Below, one piece after another: positions 23,651 through 30,752 of a stretch of 35,078 nt of DNA. The translations under genes and the position numbers were made by a program. Source of the stretch: an uncultured Eubacteriales bacterium (GTDB taxonomy: Bacteria; Bacillota; Clostridia; Oscillospirales; Acutalibacteraceae); contig CAKTDF010000021.1 in assembly GCA_934541115.1 (NCBI GenBank), positions 1 through 35,078 of the forward strand, written 5' to 3'. The notes under the pieces were generated by a model that did no database searches, was not told the DNA's origin, and saw only the letters and a program-made list of their open reading frames with translations. The number at the start of each line of letters is the position of its first letter. Position 1 is the stretch's first letter.

Positions 23651-24205
23651 ATGGAACAAAGCGCTTTCAGCGAGGGCATTGCTCCCGGCGGTCTCAGAGA
23701 AAAGCCGCAGATCAAGCTCCTTGTCTGCTACCTTTTAAAAATGCTTGACAAAAGTCTGACCCGCAGCCAGATCAATGAGATCTTTCAAGAGTACCCTGTT
23801 GCAAATTATTTTGAAGTCAATGAGGCTCTCAGCGAGCTTATCAAAAACGGAATGATACACTGCGACCTCGGTGAAAATGATGAAATTTTGACTATAACTC
23901 ACAAAGCAAAATACGAAGTCGGCGTTATTGAGCGCTCTCTGCCGAAATCAATACGCGAAAAATCAATCAGCACGGCGCTGCGGGTTCTTTCAAGAGAAAA
24001 AATCCAGAACGAATGCGAATGTACGGTTGAAGAAAAGGACGGCGGCTACCGCGTCAGCTTTGCGATCAACGACGTCGGCATTGAGCTGATGCGTCTTTCT
24101 GTTTTCGTTGCGGATTTTTCGCAGGTTGAAATTGTTAAGAAAAACTTTTTTGACAATGCTGCTGCGCTCTATTCCGGCATCATCTCATCACTTACCGTTG
24201 AATAA
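23651..24205 (+). CDS. DUF4364 family protein (winged-helix type)
   Basis: 184 residues. The N-terminal block KLLVCYLLKMLDKSLTRSQI, then VANYFEVNEALSELIKNGMI, matches DUF4364, a clostridial family with a winged-helix-like N-terminus, probably a DNA-binding regulator. The C-terminal half (ECECTVEEKDGGYRVSFAIN, then IELMRLSVFVADFSQVEIVK) is the family's conserved alpha/beta part. GGAGG precedes the ATG. The next gene starts 22 bases after its stop, so they share an operon. No target or ligand is known. Confidence 0.88.
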   Translation: MEQSAFSEGIAPGGLREKPQIKLLVCYLLKMLDKSLTRSQINEIFQEYPVANYFEVNEALSELIKNGMIHCDLGENDEILTITHKAKYEVGVIERSLPKSIREKSISTALRVLSREKIQNECECTVEEKDGGYRVSFAINDVGIELMRLSVFVADFSQVEIVKKNFFDNAAALYSGIISSLTVE

Positions 24206-24227
24206 GGTTACGGAGGTTATACGATCA

Positions 24228-24665
24228 ATGAAAAAGTTCCTTGCTTTCTTTTCTGTTGTCATTATTCTTTTCGGTGCAGTCGGAGGGCTGTATCTCAAAT
24301 ACATTCATCAATCGGAATACAACGTTTTTATCGAAAGCTACTCTCACGGCAAAATGACTCTTGAGGGCGGCGGAGAAAAAGACGGTACGGCAAAAAAATT
24401 CCGCGTGACCTGCAAAAAAGGCAAAACCGTTACGGTCAAAATCGCGCCGGAACGCACCAAAAACGCCTATTATGACCTTGCGCACTTCACCGTCAACGGT
24501 GTTGACTTAACAGACGAGGTCAAGGACTCGCTTGAATATGAATTCACGGTTGAAAAAAAGACCAATATTGTTGCAACCTTCAAAAAAGGTAAAAAATCTT
24601 CGGGCAAAAAAACATCGTCAAGCAGCTCTGCAAAAACATCTTCAACGTCAAAGAGCTCCGATTAA
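24228..24665 (+). CDS. Membrane-anchored protein with Ser/Lys-rich tail, unknown function
   Basis: 145 residues from the ATG at 24228, with CGGAGG upstream; the same frame runs back into the DUF4364 gene but that part is overlap. An N-terminal anchor (KKFLAFFSVVIILFGAVGGL, residues 2-21) leads to an exported part. Residues 75-125 (TVKIAPERTKNAYYDLAHFT, VNGVDLTDEVKDSLEYEFTV, TNIVATFKKGKK) follow the VNG-...-Y-FTV-...-I-ATFKK pattern of small beta-sandwich repeats of Gram-positive surface proteins. The last 25 residues are only Ser, Thr, Lys, Ala, Gly and Asp. No family is firmly recognised. Confidence 0.78.
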   Translation: MKKFLAFFSVVIILFGAVGGLYLKYIHQSEYNVFIESYSHGKMTLEGGGEKDGTAKKFRVTCKKGKTVTVKIAPERTKNAYYDLAHFTVNGVDLTDEVKDSLEYEFTVEKKTNIVATFKKGKKSSGKKTSSSSSAKTSSTSKSSD

Positions 24666-24797
24666 CAATTTTACCAGCACCGCTTTTTTTTGCTCGCACC
24701 TTATTCAAGTAGTCGGGTATAATTTGTGCGATATATACAGTATTTTCTGAATATTTTGTGCATTTTTTCATAACAATGCCGTTTTTTCAAATAACTG

Positions 24798-24826
24798 TTG
24801 ACAAACGTATCCGACCGCGATATAAT
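24798..24826 (+). promoter_or_regulatory. Consensus promoter of the riboswitch-controlled ABC operon
   Basis: TTGACA (24798-24803), 17-base spacer, TATAAT (24821-24826): a perfect match. The predicted start near 24833 is just before the riboswitch P1 stem. Confidence 0.92.
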
Positions 24827-24837
24827 CAAGTCAAATT

Positions 24838-25000
24838 TAAGACAGCACCTGATAGAGGATGCGGATGAGATGAGTACCTCGCGATTTGACGCCGGCAAGC
24901 GTTCGTGAGTGAAAGGTGATTCCGCCGAAGTTTTCAGACCGGTTGCCGCCGGATGAGAGCTGGGGTTGCGTTTAATAAACGCCGCACTGTCATATAGTTT
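24838..25000 (+). promoter_or_regulatory. Lysine riboswitch (L-box) aptamer
   Basis: The RNA binds L-lysine and, when bound, turns downstream expression off. P1 is closed by GACAG (24841-24845) and CTGTC (24987-24991). Core blocks of the class are present in order: GATAGAGGATGCGGATGAG with GAGTA near 24873, GTGAAAGGTGATTCCGCCGAAG (split as GTGAAAGGTGA and CCGCCGAAG, near 24919-24940), GCTGGGG near 24959, and GCACTGTCATATAG at the end. A terminator at 25057 is the likely expression platform. The genes behind encode an amino-acid ABC transporter, which fits lysine uptake. Confidence 0.93.
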
Positions 25001-25056
25001 TTATATGGAGCGCTATCATTAAGTAATATTTTCGCTATTTTTAAGTAACGAACTTA

Positions 25057-25103
25057 AAGCCTGTGATACCTCATTATGAAAAGGTGCGCAGGCTTAAATT
25101 TTT
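25057..25103 (+). terminator. Riboswitch-controlled terminator before the ABC operon
   Basis: Stem AAGCCTGTG/CGCAGGCTT (25057-25065/25087-25095, one wobble) with an inner ACCT/AGGT pair, then AAATTTTT. Just upstream TTAAGT/ACTTAA forms a small hairpin that may be part of the switching platform. Confidence 0.82.
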
Positions 25104-25154
25104 ATATCACGATGGGCAAACAAAAGCCCAAATTTTAAAACAGGAGTGTTTTGT

Positions 25155-26081
25155 ATGAGTAATGTAAGAAGAGTTTTGGCAGTAGTCCTTTCAGTTGTTC
25201 TTTGCGCCCTCTGCTTCACAGCGTGCAGCGGCGGCGGCAACGAAACCACAGCCCCGGCATCTTCCGGCGCGAACGCAGAGGTCACCGGCATTGCAGCGGC
25301 AAAATCAATTGCAGACCTCAAAGGCATGAAGATTGCCGCACAGACCGGAACTTTCCACGCAGACGCACTTAGTCAGATTCAAGATGTTAAGAGTGAAACT
25401 TATCCCGACTTTACCGACCTTCTCAATGCCGTTAAGTCCGGTGCCATTGACGGATATATCGCCGAGGAGCCCACTGCTATCAGCACCTGCCAAAAGGACT
25501 CCACCCTCGATTATCTCCACCTCAAAAACAACGACACCGGTTTCACCGCAACAGCAGCAGATGTCGGAATCGCAATCGGACTCAAAAAGGGTTCTGATTT
25601 GCTTGAAAAGATGAACGAAATTATCAAGGGCATCACAGAAGAGCAGAAAGAACAGCTTATGGAGCAGATCATCTCCATCAAGAACGGCGAAAAGGTTGAA
25701 AAGTTTGTTCTTGAAAGTGAAGCTCCGGAAAACCCGACCGGAACTCTTAAAGTTGCAATGGAATGTGCTTATGAGCCGTACAACTGGACTGAAACCTCAT
25801 CAGACGAAAGATCTCTCGGCGCGATACCCATCAGCGGCGAGGGCAAGGACGGTCTTTTTGCAAACGGATATGACGTTCAGGTTGCTCAGTATGTTGCAAA
25901 CAAGCTTGGCATGAAGCTGGAAATTTACTCTGAAAAATGGGATTCCCTTATTCCGGCTCTTGACGCAGGCACGGTTGACGCAATCGTTGCAGGTATGAGC
26001 CCGACAGCAGAACGCAAAGAGCAGATCGACTTCACCGAAACCTACTATGAATCAAATCTTGTTGTCATCTTCAAGAAGTAA
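25155..26081 (+). CDS. Circularly permuted amino-acid (probably lysine) ABC substrate-binding lipoprotein
   Basis: 308 residues from ATG 25155 (CAGGAG 8 bases upstream; the GTG at 25146 overlaps that site). Signal peptide ends at FTAC24, a weak lipobox, so a lipoprotein. The two lobes of a type-3 solute-binding protein are in swapped order. Lobe 2 comes first: SIADLKGMKIAAQTGTF near 52, LLNAVKSGAIDGYIAEEPTA near 93, DVGIAIGLKKGSDLLEKMNE near 135, with the usual C-terminal helix ending near 170. A linker (about 171-200) leads to lobe 1: GTLKVAMECAYEPYNW near 200, NGYDVQVAQYVANKLGMKLE, WDSLIPALDAGTVDAIVAGM, TAERKEQIDFTETYYESNLV, stopping at VVIFKK. Canonical proteins start with lobe 1. The lysine riboswitch suggests the ligand. 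Confidence 0.93.
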   Translation: MSNVRRVLAVVLSVVLCALCFTACSGGGNETTAPASSGANAEVTGIAAAKSIADLKGMKIAAQTGTFHADALSQIQDVKSETYPDFTDLLNAVKSGAIDGYIAEEPTAISTCQKDSTLDYLHLKNNDTGFTATAADVGIAIGLKKGSDLLEKMNEIIKGITEEQKEQLMEQIISIKNGEKVEKFVLESEAPENPTGTLKVAMECAYEPYNWTETSSDERSLGAIPISGEGKDGLFANGYDVQVAQYVANKLGMKLEIYSEKWDSLIPALDAGTVDAIVAGMSPTAERKEQIDFTETYYESNLVVIFKK

Positions 26082-26097
26082 GTAAAACAAATACCTT

Positions 26098-26129
26098 GCG
26101 GCAAGCAGCTGTGAAAAGCTGCTTGCCGC
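26098..26129 (+). other. Intercistronic stem-loop after the binding-protein gene
   Basis: A perfect 13-bp stem GCGGCAAGCAGCT/AGCTGCTTGCCGC (26098-26110/26117-26129) with a 6-base loop and no T tract. Such hairpins commonly protect the 3' end of the binding-protein message so that it is made in excess over the membrane parts. Confidence 0.75.
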
Positions 26130-26161
26130 GAATAAAATAACTAAAGTTTGGCGGAATTGAT

Positions 26162-26923
26162 ATGAGTTTTTTTCAAGACGTACTTAACATTGTTACCAAG
26201 TATTATCCACAGCTGCTAAAGGGAGTCGGCAACACAATGCTGCTCGCCCTCGTTGGCACGGTTGCCGGTCTTGTCATCGGTCTTTTGACGGGTATTATCC
26301 GCACTGCGCCGATGTCAAAAAATCCGATTCTCAAAGTTCTTCATAAAATTCTTAACGGAATAATAGCCGTTTATGTCGAAATCTTCCGCGGCACACCCAT
26401 GATGGTTCAGTCTATGGTTATTTACTGGGGTTATGCATTTGCCACCGGTGAAAGGCTTGCACTTATCCCCTCCGGTATTCTCATCGTTTCAATTAACACC
26501 GGTGCATATATGGCGGAAATAGTTCGCGGCGGAATCATTTCAATTGACAAGGGACAGTTTGAGGGTGCAATGTCAATCGGTATGACCCACTCACAAACGA
26601 TGTTCAAGGTCATCATTCCGCAGGTCATGCGCAATATTCTTCCGTCTGTCAGCAATGAGTTCGTTATCAACATCAAGGATACCTCCGTTCTTAACGTTAT
26701 CGGCATTACTGAGCTTTACTTCTATTCAAACATCATTAAAACGACAACCTTAAAAAACTTTCAGACCTATCTTATCGTCTGTGTCATTTATTTCATTCTG
26801 ACGTTCACAATAACAAGACTGCTTCGCCTTGTTGAAAAGAAGCTCTCCGGCAAGGAAAACTACACCGTTTTCGGTTCGCAGTCAAACAGCGCCGCAGAGA
26901 TACACATTTCAAAGGAGGCATAA
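26162..26923 (+). CDS. Amino-acid ABC transporter permease (HisM/GlnP type)
   Basis: 253 residues with about five membrane segments. The N-terminal block GVGNTMLLALVGTVAGLVIG opens the polar amino-acid permease domain, EIFRGTPMMVQSMVIYWGYA follows, and the EAA loop that contacts the ATPase is EIVRGGIISIDKGQFEGAMS, IGMTHSQTMFKVIIPQ (near 120-155). It forms the membrane channel, probably as a homodimer because only one permease gene is present. The ribosome site is weak (GGCGGA). It follows the hairpin at 26098 and the ATPase gene starts 3 bases after its stop. Confidence 0.95.
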   Translation: MSFFQDVLNIVTKYYPQLLKGVGNTMLLALVGTVAGLVIGLLTGIIRTAPMSKNPILKVLHKILNGIIAVYVEIFRGTPMMVQSMVIYWGYAFATGERLALIPSGILIVSINTGAYMAEIVRGGIISIDKGQFEGAMSIGMTHSQTMFKVIIPQVMRNILPSVSNEFVINIKDTSVLNVIGITELYFYSNIIKTTTLKNFQTYLIVCVIYFILTFTITRLLRLVEKKLSGKENYTVFGSQSNSAAEIHISKEA

Positions 26924-26926
26924 ATC

Positions 26927-27667
26927 GTGGCTGAAAAAGTAATTGAATTAAAGGGACTTGAAAAAAGCTTTGGCGAAAACAGTGTTCTCAAAGGAATCAG
27001 CCTTTCGGTTGAAAAAGGCGATGTTCTCAGCATCATCGGCGCCTCCGGCTCGGGCAAAAGCACCATGCTGCGCTGCATCAATCTCCTTGAAACGCCCACA
27101 AAGGGTCAAATACTTTATCACGGCAAGGACGTTGTCGCAGGTGAAGTTCAGCTTTCAAAATACAGAGCAAAGGTCGGCATGGTTTTTCAGTCTTTTAACC
27201 TTTTTAACAACATGTCTGCGCTTGAAAACTGCATAACCGGTCAGGTTTCGGTTCTCAAACGAAACCGCAAGGAGGCAAAAGAAATTGCCATGAGGTACCT
27301 TGAAAAGGTCGGCATGGCCCCGTACATTAACGCAAGACCCTCTCAGCTTTCCGGCGGACAAAAGCAGCGCGTTGCCATTGCACGCGCGCTGGCAATGGAA
27401 CCCGAAGTTCTCCTTTTTGACGAACCGACGAGCGCGCTTGACCCGCAAATGGTCGGTGAAGTTCTTGCCGTCATGCGTTCGCTTGCAAAGGACGGACTGA
27501 CAATGATCGTTGTCACCCACGAGATGGCTTTTGCGAGAGACGTTTCTTCTCACGTTGTTTTCATGGCAGACGGCGTTATCTGCGAAGAGGGCAAGCCTCA
27601 GGATATCTTTGAAAATCCGCAAAACGAAAAGACTAAGGACTTCCTTTCGCGTTTTCTTCAAAAATAA
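26927..27667 (+). CDS. Amino-acid ABC transporter ATP-binding protein
   Basis: 246 residues, the typical GlnQ/HisP length. Walker A GASGSGKST (38-46), Q-loop VFQSFNLFNNM near 86, signature LSGGQKQRVAIARAL near 139, Walker B VLLFDEPTSALDP near 160, and H-loop VVTHEMAFARDV near 195. It powers import as a cytoplasmic dimer. The start is GTG, with AAAGGAGG overlapping the permease stop, which ties the two together. Completes a binding protein-permease-ATPase transporter under the lysine riboswitch. Confidence 0.96.
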   Translation: MAEKVIELKGLEKSFGENSVLKGISLSVEKGDVLSIIGASGSGKSTMLRCINLLETPTKGQILYHGKDVVAGEVQLSKYRAKVGMVFQSFNLFNNMSALENCITGQVSVLKRNRKEAKEIAMRYLEKVGMAPYINARPSQLSGGQKQRVAIARALAMEPEVLLFDEPTSALDPQMVGEVLAVMRSLAKDGLTMIVVTHEMAFARDVSSHVVFMADGVICEEGKPQDIFENPQNEKTKDFLSRFLQK

Positions 27668-27686
27668 ACCAAACTTTAAAGCATTC

Positions 27687-27726
27687 AAGTCTTCCAAAAA
27701 TACTTCTTGTGTTTTTGGAAGACTTT
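27687..27726 (+). terminator. Terminator of the ABC operon
   Basis: A perfect 14-bp stem AAGTCTTCCAAAAA/TTTTTGGAAGACTT (27687-27700/27712-27725); the following T run is short (TTTGTAT). The -35 of the next gene lies in its loop. Confidence 0.65.
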
Positions 27727-27735
27727 GTATATAAT
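27707..27735 (+). promoter_or_regulatory. Promoter of the acidic-protein gene
   Basis: TTGTGT (27707-27712), 17-base spacer, TATAAT (27730-27735). The -35 sits inside the loop and 3' arm of the preceding terminator. Confidence 0.6.
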
Positions 27736-27767
27736 GGGCATAACACATTTTGAAAGGACGTTTTGCA

Positions 27768-28268
27768 ATGAAAGACAAGAGCTCCGCAGGCGGCGAAATG
27801 ATAAATTTCAAAGAGCTTGCCGATAAATTGAAAGCAATTTCCCCGGATATGAATATGCAAAATATTGATGAATCAAGCGAAGACGATCTCTTATCTCTGA
27901 TAATAGAAGACGTTCTCTCATCGGATTCATTCAATAAAAGCTTTTTCGACGCAATTACAGAGCCTTCTGCTCCGATAACCGACGATGAAATCTACGAAGA
28001 AATTGTTGAAAGCTACTTTGTTCTCATCAGGGAGCTGAAAATCAAAAGCTTCAATTTCTTCCGTTTTCCCGATTATGACGACCCGCGCCTGATAACGGTT
28101 GACGGCAGGGAGTACGACCTCGACGATGAATTTTGCCATGACGATGAGGACGCGGCAGGTGCACTTTGCGCAATTGATTCTCTGATTCCCGACCTCGGAA
28201 CGAGCGAAAGAAAAGCCCTTAAAAAGACTGAAAAACTGATAAACATAAGGAATCAGAAAACGAGTTGA
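27768..28268 (+). CDS. Acidic cytoplasmic protein of unknown function
   Basis: 166 residues from ATG 27768 (AAGGA 9 bases upstream). No signal peptide or membrane segment. It is rich in Asp and Glu, e.g. NIDESSEDDLLSLIIEDV near 34 and EYDLDDEFCHDDEDAAGALC near 118, with a more regular helical centre (EEIVESYFVLIRELKIKSFN, FFRFPDYDDPRL). One Cys-His pair and one more Cys are present. Own promoter and terminator, so single-gene unit. I do not recognise the family. Codon use is like its neighbours, giving no sign of transfer. Confidence 0.75.
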   Translation: MKDKSSAGGEMINFKELADKLKAISPDMNMQNIDESSEDDLLSLIIEDVLSSDSFNKSFFDAITEPSAPITDDEIYEEIVESYFVLIRELKIKSFNFFRFPDYDDPRLITVDGREYDLDDEFCHDDEDAAGALCAIDSLIPDLGTSERKALKKTEKLINIRNQKTS

Positions 28269-28284
28269 AAGCCTTGCAGCATAT

Positions 28285-28315
28285 ATAGCCCGCCAATACA
28301 GCTTTGGCGGGCTAT
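28285..28315 (+). terminator. Terminator after the acidic-protein gene
   Basis: A 12-bp stem ATAGCCCGCCAA/TTGGCGGGCTAT (28285-28296/28304-28315), 7-base loop, then TATTATT. The T tract is mixed, so strength is uncertain. Confidence 0.75.
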
Positions 28316-28446
28316 TATTAACGCAGACGCTATTATGTGTCACAATTTGCAAGGACAGGTTATATCTGTCTCAATTGTTCTTTTTGTGCGCAATTTGTTT
28401 GAATTGAGTTAATTACACGTGCTTTGTTCCAATTCGTTAAAATATA

Positions 28447-28475
28447 TTGAGTGCCTCTTGATTTTGTGATATGAT
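28447..28475 (+). promoter_or_regulatory. Promoter of the multi-pass membrane protein gene
   Basis: TTGAGT (28447-28452), 17-base spacer, TATGAT (28470-28475), about 25 bases before AAAGGAG. Confidence 0.65.
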
Positions 28476-28516
28476 GTAACAAATCGGACATCATGTCAAA
28501 AAAGGAGATGCAAAAA

Positions 28517-29098
28517 ATGCACGAACAACAGGGAATCAAACTCTTTTCAAAGCCGCCCAAAGGAAAAATGAAAGCGTTATTCATTGTGCTCGCATGGATT
28601 CTTCTTTGGAACACTGTTTTTCAAATCGTTCACGGTGCCTGGCATGAAATGCCCATCGTTAGCTGGGCTTTTTTCATCACAATAACAATCTTTTTTATGC
28701 AGGAAGAACTGACGTATAAAGCCCGCTTTTGGTATACCCTCATAGGCGGCGCTGTCGGTCTGCTGCTTGCAGCCGGACTTGTTATTGTTTTCACTGTGCT
28801 TTTAAAAGGCGGAGTTCCCTCACTCGGAGCAACCCTCATTCCGCTTTTCATTTTTGTTGCAATGCTCGTTTTGCTAAATCCGTATCTTCCCATGTTTTTT
28901 AACAATGTCGGTTTCTGTTATTTCATCATTGCCCTCATTGACGCCGAAACAGCGGTTGCGAATCTTCCGAAATACCTTTTTTCACTGCTCCTCGGCAGCG
29001 TTATTCTCAACCTCGGCTGCAGCGGACTGCTCGCACTTTACACGAAAGCCATGACAAAAAAGGCCATGGCGCAAAAGCAAAAGGAAACTGTTCAGTGA
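28517..29098 (+). CDS. Multi-pass membrane protein, unknown function
   Basis: 193 residues from ATG 28517, which has AAAGGAG 9 bases upstream; the ATG at 28493 lies before that site. About five or six membrane segments: ALFIVLAWILLWNTVF, VSWAFFITITIFFM, TLIGGAVGLLLAAGLVIVFT, ATLIPLFIFVAMLVLLN, FNNVGFCYFIIALI and YLFSLLLGSVILNLGCSGLL. The tail (MTKKAMAQKQKETVQ) is basic. The spacing of segments and the PMFFNNVGFCYF part recall small DUF1097-like membrane proteins, but I am not sure of that. Own promoter and strong terminator; no operon partner. Confidence 0.78.
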   Translation: MHEQQGIKLFSKPPKGKMKALFIVLAWILLWNTVFQIVHGAWHEMPIVSWAFFITITIFFMQEELTYKARFWYTLIGGAVGLLLAAGLVIVFTVLLKGGVPSLGATLIPLFIFVAMLVLLNPYLPMFFNNVGFCYFIIALIDAETAVANLPKYLFSLLLGSVILNLGCSGLLALYTKAMTKKAMAQKQKETVQ

Positions 29099-29111
29099 AA
29101 AATCACCCCCC

Positions 29112-29148
29112 AAAAAAGTCGGAGCTTGGTTGCTCCGGCTTTTCTTTT
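29112..29148 (+). terminator. Terminator after the multi-pass membrane protein gene
   Basis: A 12-bp stem AAAAGTCGGAGC/GCTCCGGCTTTT (29114-29125/29132-29143, one wobble) followed by CTTTT. Confidence 0.9.
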
Positions 29149-29163
29149 CGGTCTTCAAAATTA

Positions 29164-29192
29164 TTGAAAAGCCTTTCCTTCTGTGTTATAAT
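29164..29192 (+). promoter_or_regulatory. Promoter of the DUF2804 gene
   Basis: TTGAAA (29164-29169), 17-base spacer, TATAAT (29187-29192). A small GCGGC/GCCGC hairpin lies just before the AAAAGGAGG ribosome site. Confidence 0.85.
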
Positions 29193-29231
29193 TGTCCTAT
29201 CATGCGGCTTGCCGCAAAAGGAGGAAATATA

Positions 29232-30365
29232 ATGAGTACAGAATTACCGCGCACTTACAAAAGCTGGCTCAAGGGAGAAATCAAAAGCAAGCAGAAAGAG
29301 TACACAGAGGAAACGCCGCTCCTTTCAGAGGACGGCACTCTCCTTGCTCCCGGTTGGGCAAGGCACATGCTCTTCACCTATGACAACAAAAAGGTCAAGC
29401 ACCCCATGCGCTCAAAGGAATGGGACTTTTATCAGATCTGCAACGGAAAATATATGGTGCAGATAAGCTTTGCAAACATATCTTTCGGCGGCTACGTTTC
29501 GGCAGTTCTCATTGACGTTACCGACCCGGAAAAAAGCAAAAAGCTCGGCGGCGGAACGATTGCAGGCTCAACTGCTCTCTTTGTCGGAGGAAAAAACAAG
29601 TATACCCTTCCGCCAAAAGGAGATGTTCCCAACAACGTCAAATATACCGTTACCGGAATAGGCAAGGCAGACTTTGAGTTTGACACCAGAGAGACCGAAA
29701 GAAGCCTCCATTTTAAAGGAAAATCCAAGGGCAAAGACGTTGTCTGCGACTTCACGATGGACATTCCCGAGGGACTTGAAAACATTACGACCGTTCTTCC
29801 GTTCAAGGGATATCCTGACCGTTTCTTCATGACAACAAAGCAAAATTGCATGCCCTGCAGCGGTACATTCCGCTTCGGCGATGATGTTTATGAATTTTCA
29901 AAAGAGGACACCTTTGCCTGCCTTGACTGGGGACGCGTCAACACTCCGTATCAACTGGTTTGGTACTGGGGCAACGGCTCAACATATCTCACCGATGAAA
30001 ACGGTCAAAAGCACATTTTCGGCTTTGAAATCACATGGGGCATCGGCGACGAAAGCAATGCCACCGAGACCTGCATTTTCTATGACGGCAAGGCGCACAA
30101 ATTCGGTCCCGTTGACGTTGAAGTTTTTCCAAAGCCGGATAAATACCTTGAACCGTGGCACTTTGTTTCTGAAGACGGACGTTTTGACTTCACAATGAAG
30201 CCGCAGTTTGACAATCATAATGATACCAACGTTCTCAATGCTTTGCGCATGCACTCTCATCAGGTTCACGGACGCTGGAGCGGAACCGCAATTCTTGACG
30301 ACGGAACAAAAATCGTCGTTGATGATATGTATGCGTTCTGCGAATACGTTGAAAACAAGTGGTAA
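29232..30365 (+). CDS. DUF2804 family protein
   Basis: 377 residues from ATG 29232 (AAAAGGAGG upstream); the frame is open further back but begins inside the previous terminator. The pattern fits DUF2804: an early LLSEDGTLLAPGWARHMLFT block, KEWDFYQICNGKYMVQISFA, then the signature CLDWGRVNTPYQLVWYWGNG (near 230) and the late MHSHQVHGRWSGTAILDDGT. The fold is probably a beta-sandwich lipocalin/carotenoid-hydroxylase-like barrel seen in this group, and the function is unknown. No signal peptide, so cytoplasmic. Monocistronic: its own promoter, next gene has another. Confidence 0.85.
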   Translation: MSTELPRTYKSWLKGEIKSKQKEYTEETPLLSEDGTLLAPGWARHMLFTYDNKKVKHPMRSKEWDFYQICNGKYMVQISFANISFGGYVSAVLIDVTDPEKSKKLGGGTIAGSTALFVGGKNKYTLPPKGDVPNNVKYTVTGIGKADFEFDTRETERSLHFKGKSKGKDVVCDFTMDIPEGLENITTVLPFKGYPDRFFMTTKQNCMPCSGTFRFGDDVYEFSKEDTFACLDWGRVNTPYQLVWYWGNGSTYLTDENGQKHIFGFEITWGIGDESNATETCIFYDGKAHKFGPVDVEVFPKPDKYLEPWHFVSEDGRFDFTMKPQFDNHNDTNVLNALRMHSHQVHGRWSGTAILDDGTKIVVDDMYAFCEYVENKW

Positions 30366-30409
30366 AAGCAATATTTTTGTTCAAAACAGCCAAAAATCAA
30401 AATTTTAAC

Positions 30410-30463
30410 TGTTGAAATTCAACAATATTAAGTCTTGAAAGTTACTTTCAATAATGATAAAAT
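30410..30463 (+). promoter_or_regulatory. Promoter with two dyad sites upstream of the 76-residue gene
   Basis: TTGAAA (30435-30440), 17-base spacer, TAAAAT (30458-30463). A 7-1-7 palindrome TGTTGAA/TTCAACA lies at 30410-30424, and a 7-3-7 dyad TTGAAAG/CTTTCAA at 30435-30451 covers the -35. Both share a TTGAA core and could bind one repressor. Confidence 0.65.
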
Positions 30464-30521
30464 TAATGCAGACGTTTGGGTATCCGAACGGAAAAAATCT
30501 TATTGAAAGGATTTGTCTGTA

Positions 30522-30752
30522 ATGAAGAAAATTATCTGCAAAAGAGAGTACGACACCGAAAACGCGACTCTTGTTAAAAAATATACAGAGGGTGAATTCG
30601 GCGATGCAGCCGGCTTTGAAGAAAGCCTTTATCAGACCGAAAAGGGACTCTATTTCCTTTATGTAAACGGCGGCGAGGCTTCAAAATATGCCAAGGAGGA
30701 CATTAAGTCCCTCTCAAAGGCAAAAGCCGAACAGTGGATTGAAACCCACTGA
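30522..30752 (+). CDS. Small protein of unknown function (76 residues)
   Basis: ATG 30522 follows AAAGGA; upstream TTG at 30513 would overlap the ribosome site. The sequence MKKIICKREYDTENATLVKK, then EGEFGDAAGFEESLYQTEKG, LYFLYVNGGEASKYA and a final AKAEQWIETH resembles a group of small clostridial proteins with the order Y-D-T-x-x-A, E-x-L-Y-x-T-x-x-G-x-x-F-L, G-G-x-x-x-Y and W-x-E. I know the pattern but no function. No signal or membrane part. A small hairpin CAGTGG/CCACTG spans its stop. A terminator follows only after a 110-base structured stretch. Confidence 0.82.
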   Translation: MKKIICKREYDTENATLVKKYTEGEFGDAAGFEESLYQTEKGLYFLYVNGGEASKYAKEDIKSLSKAKAEQWIETH

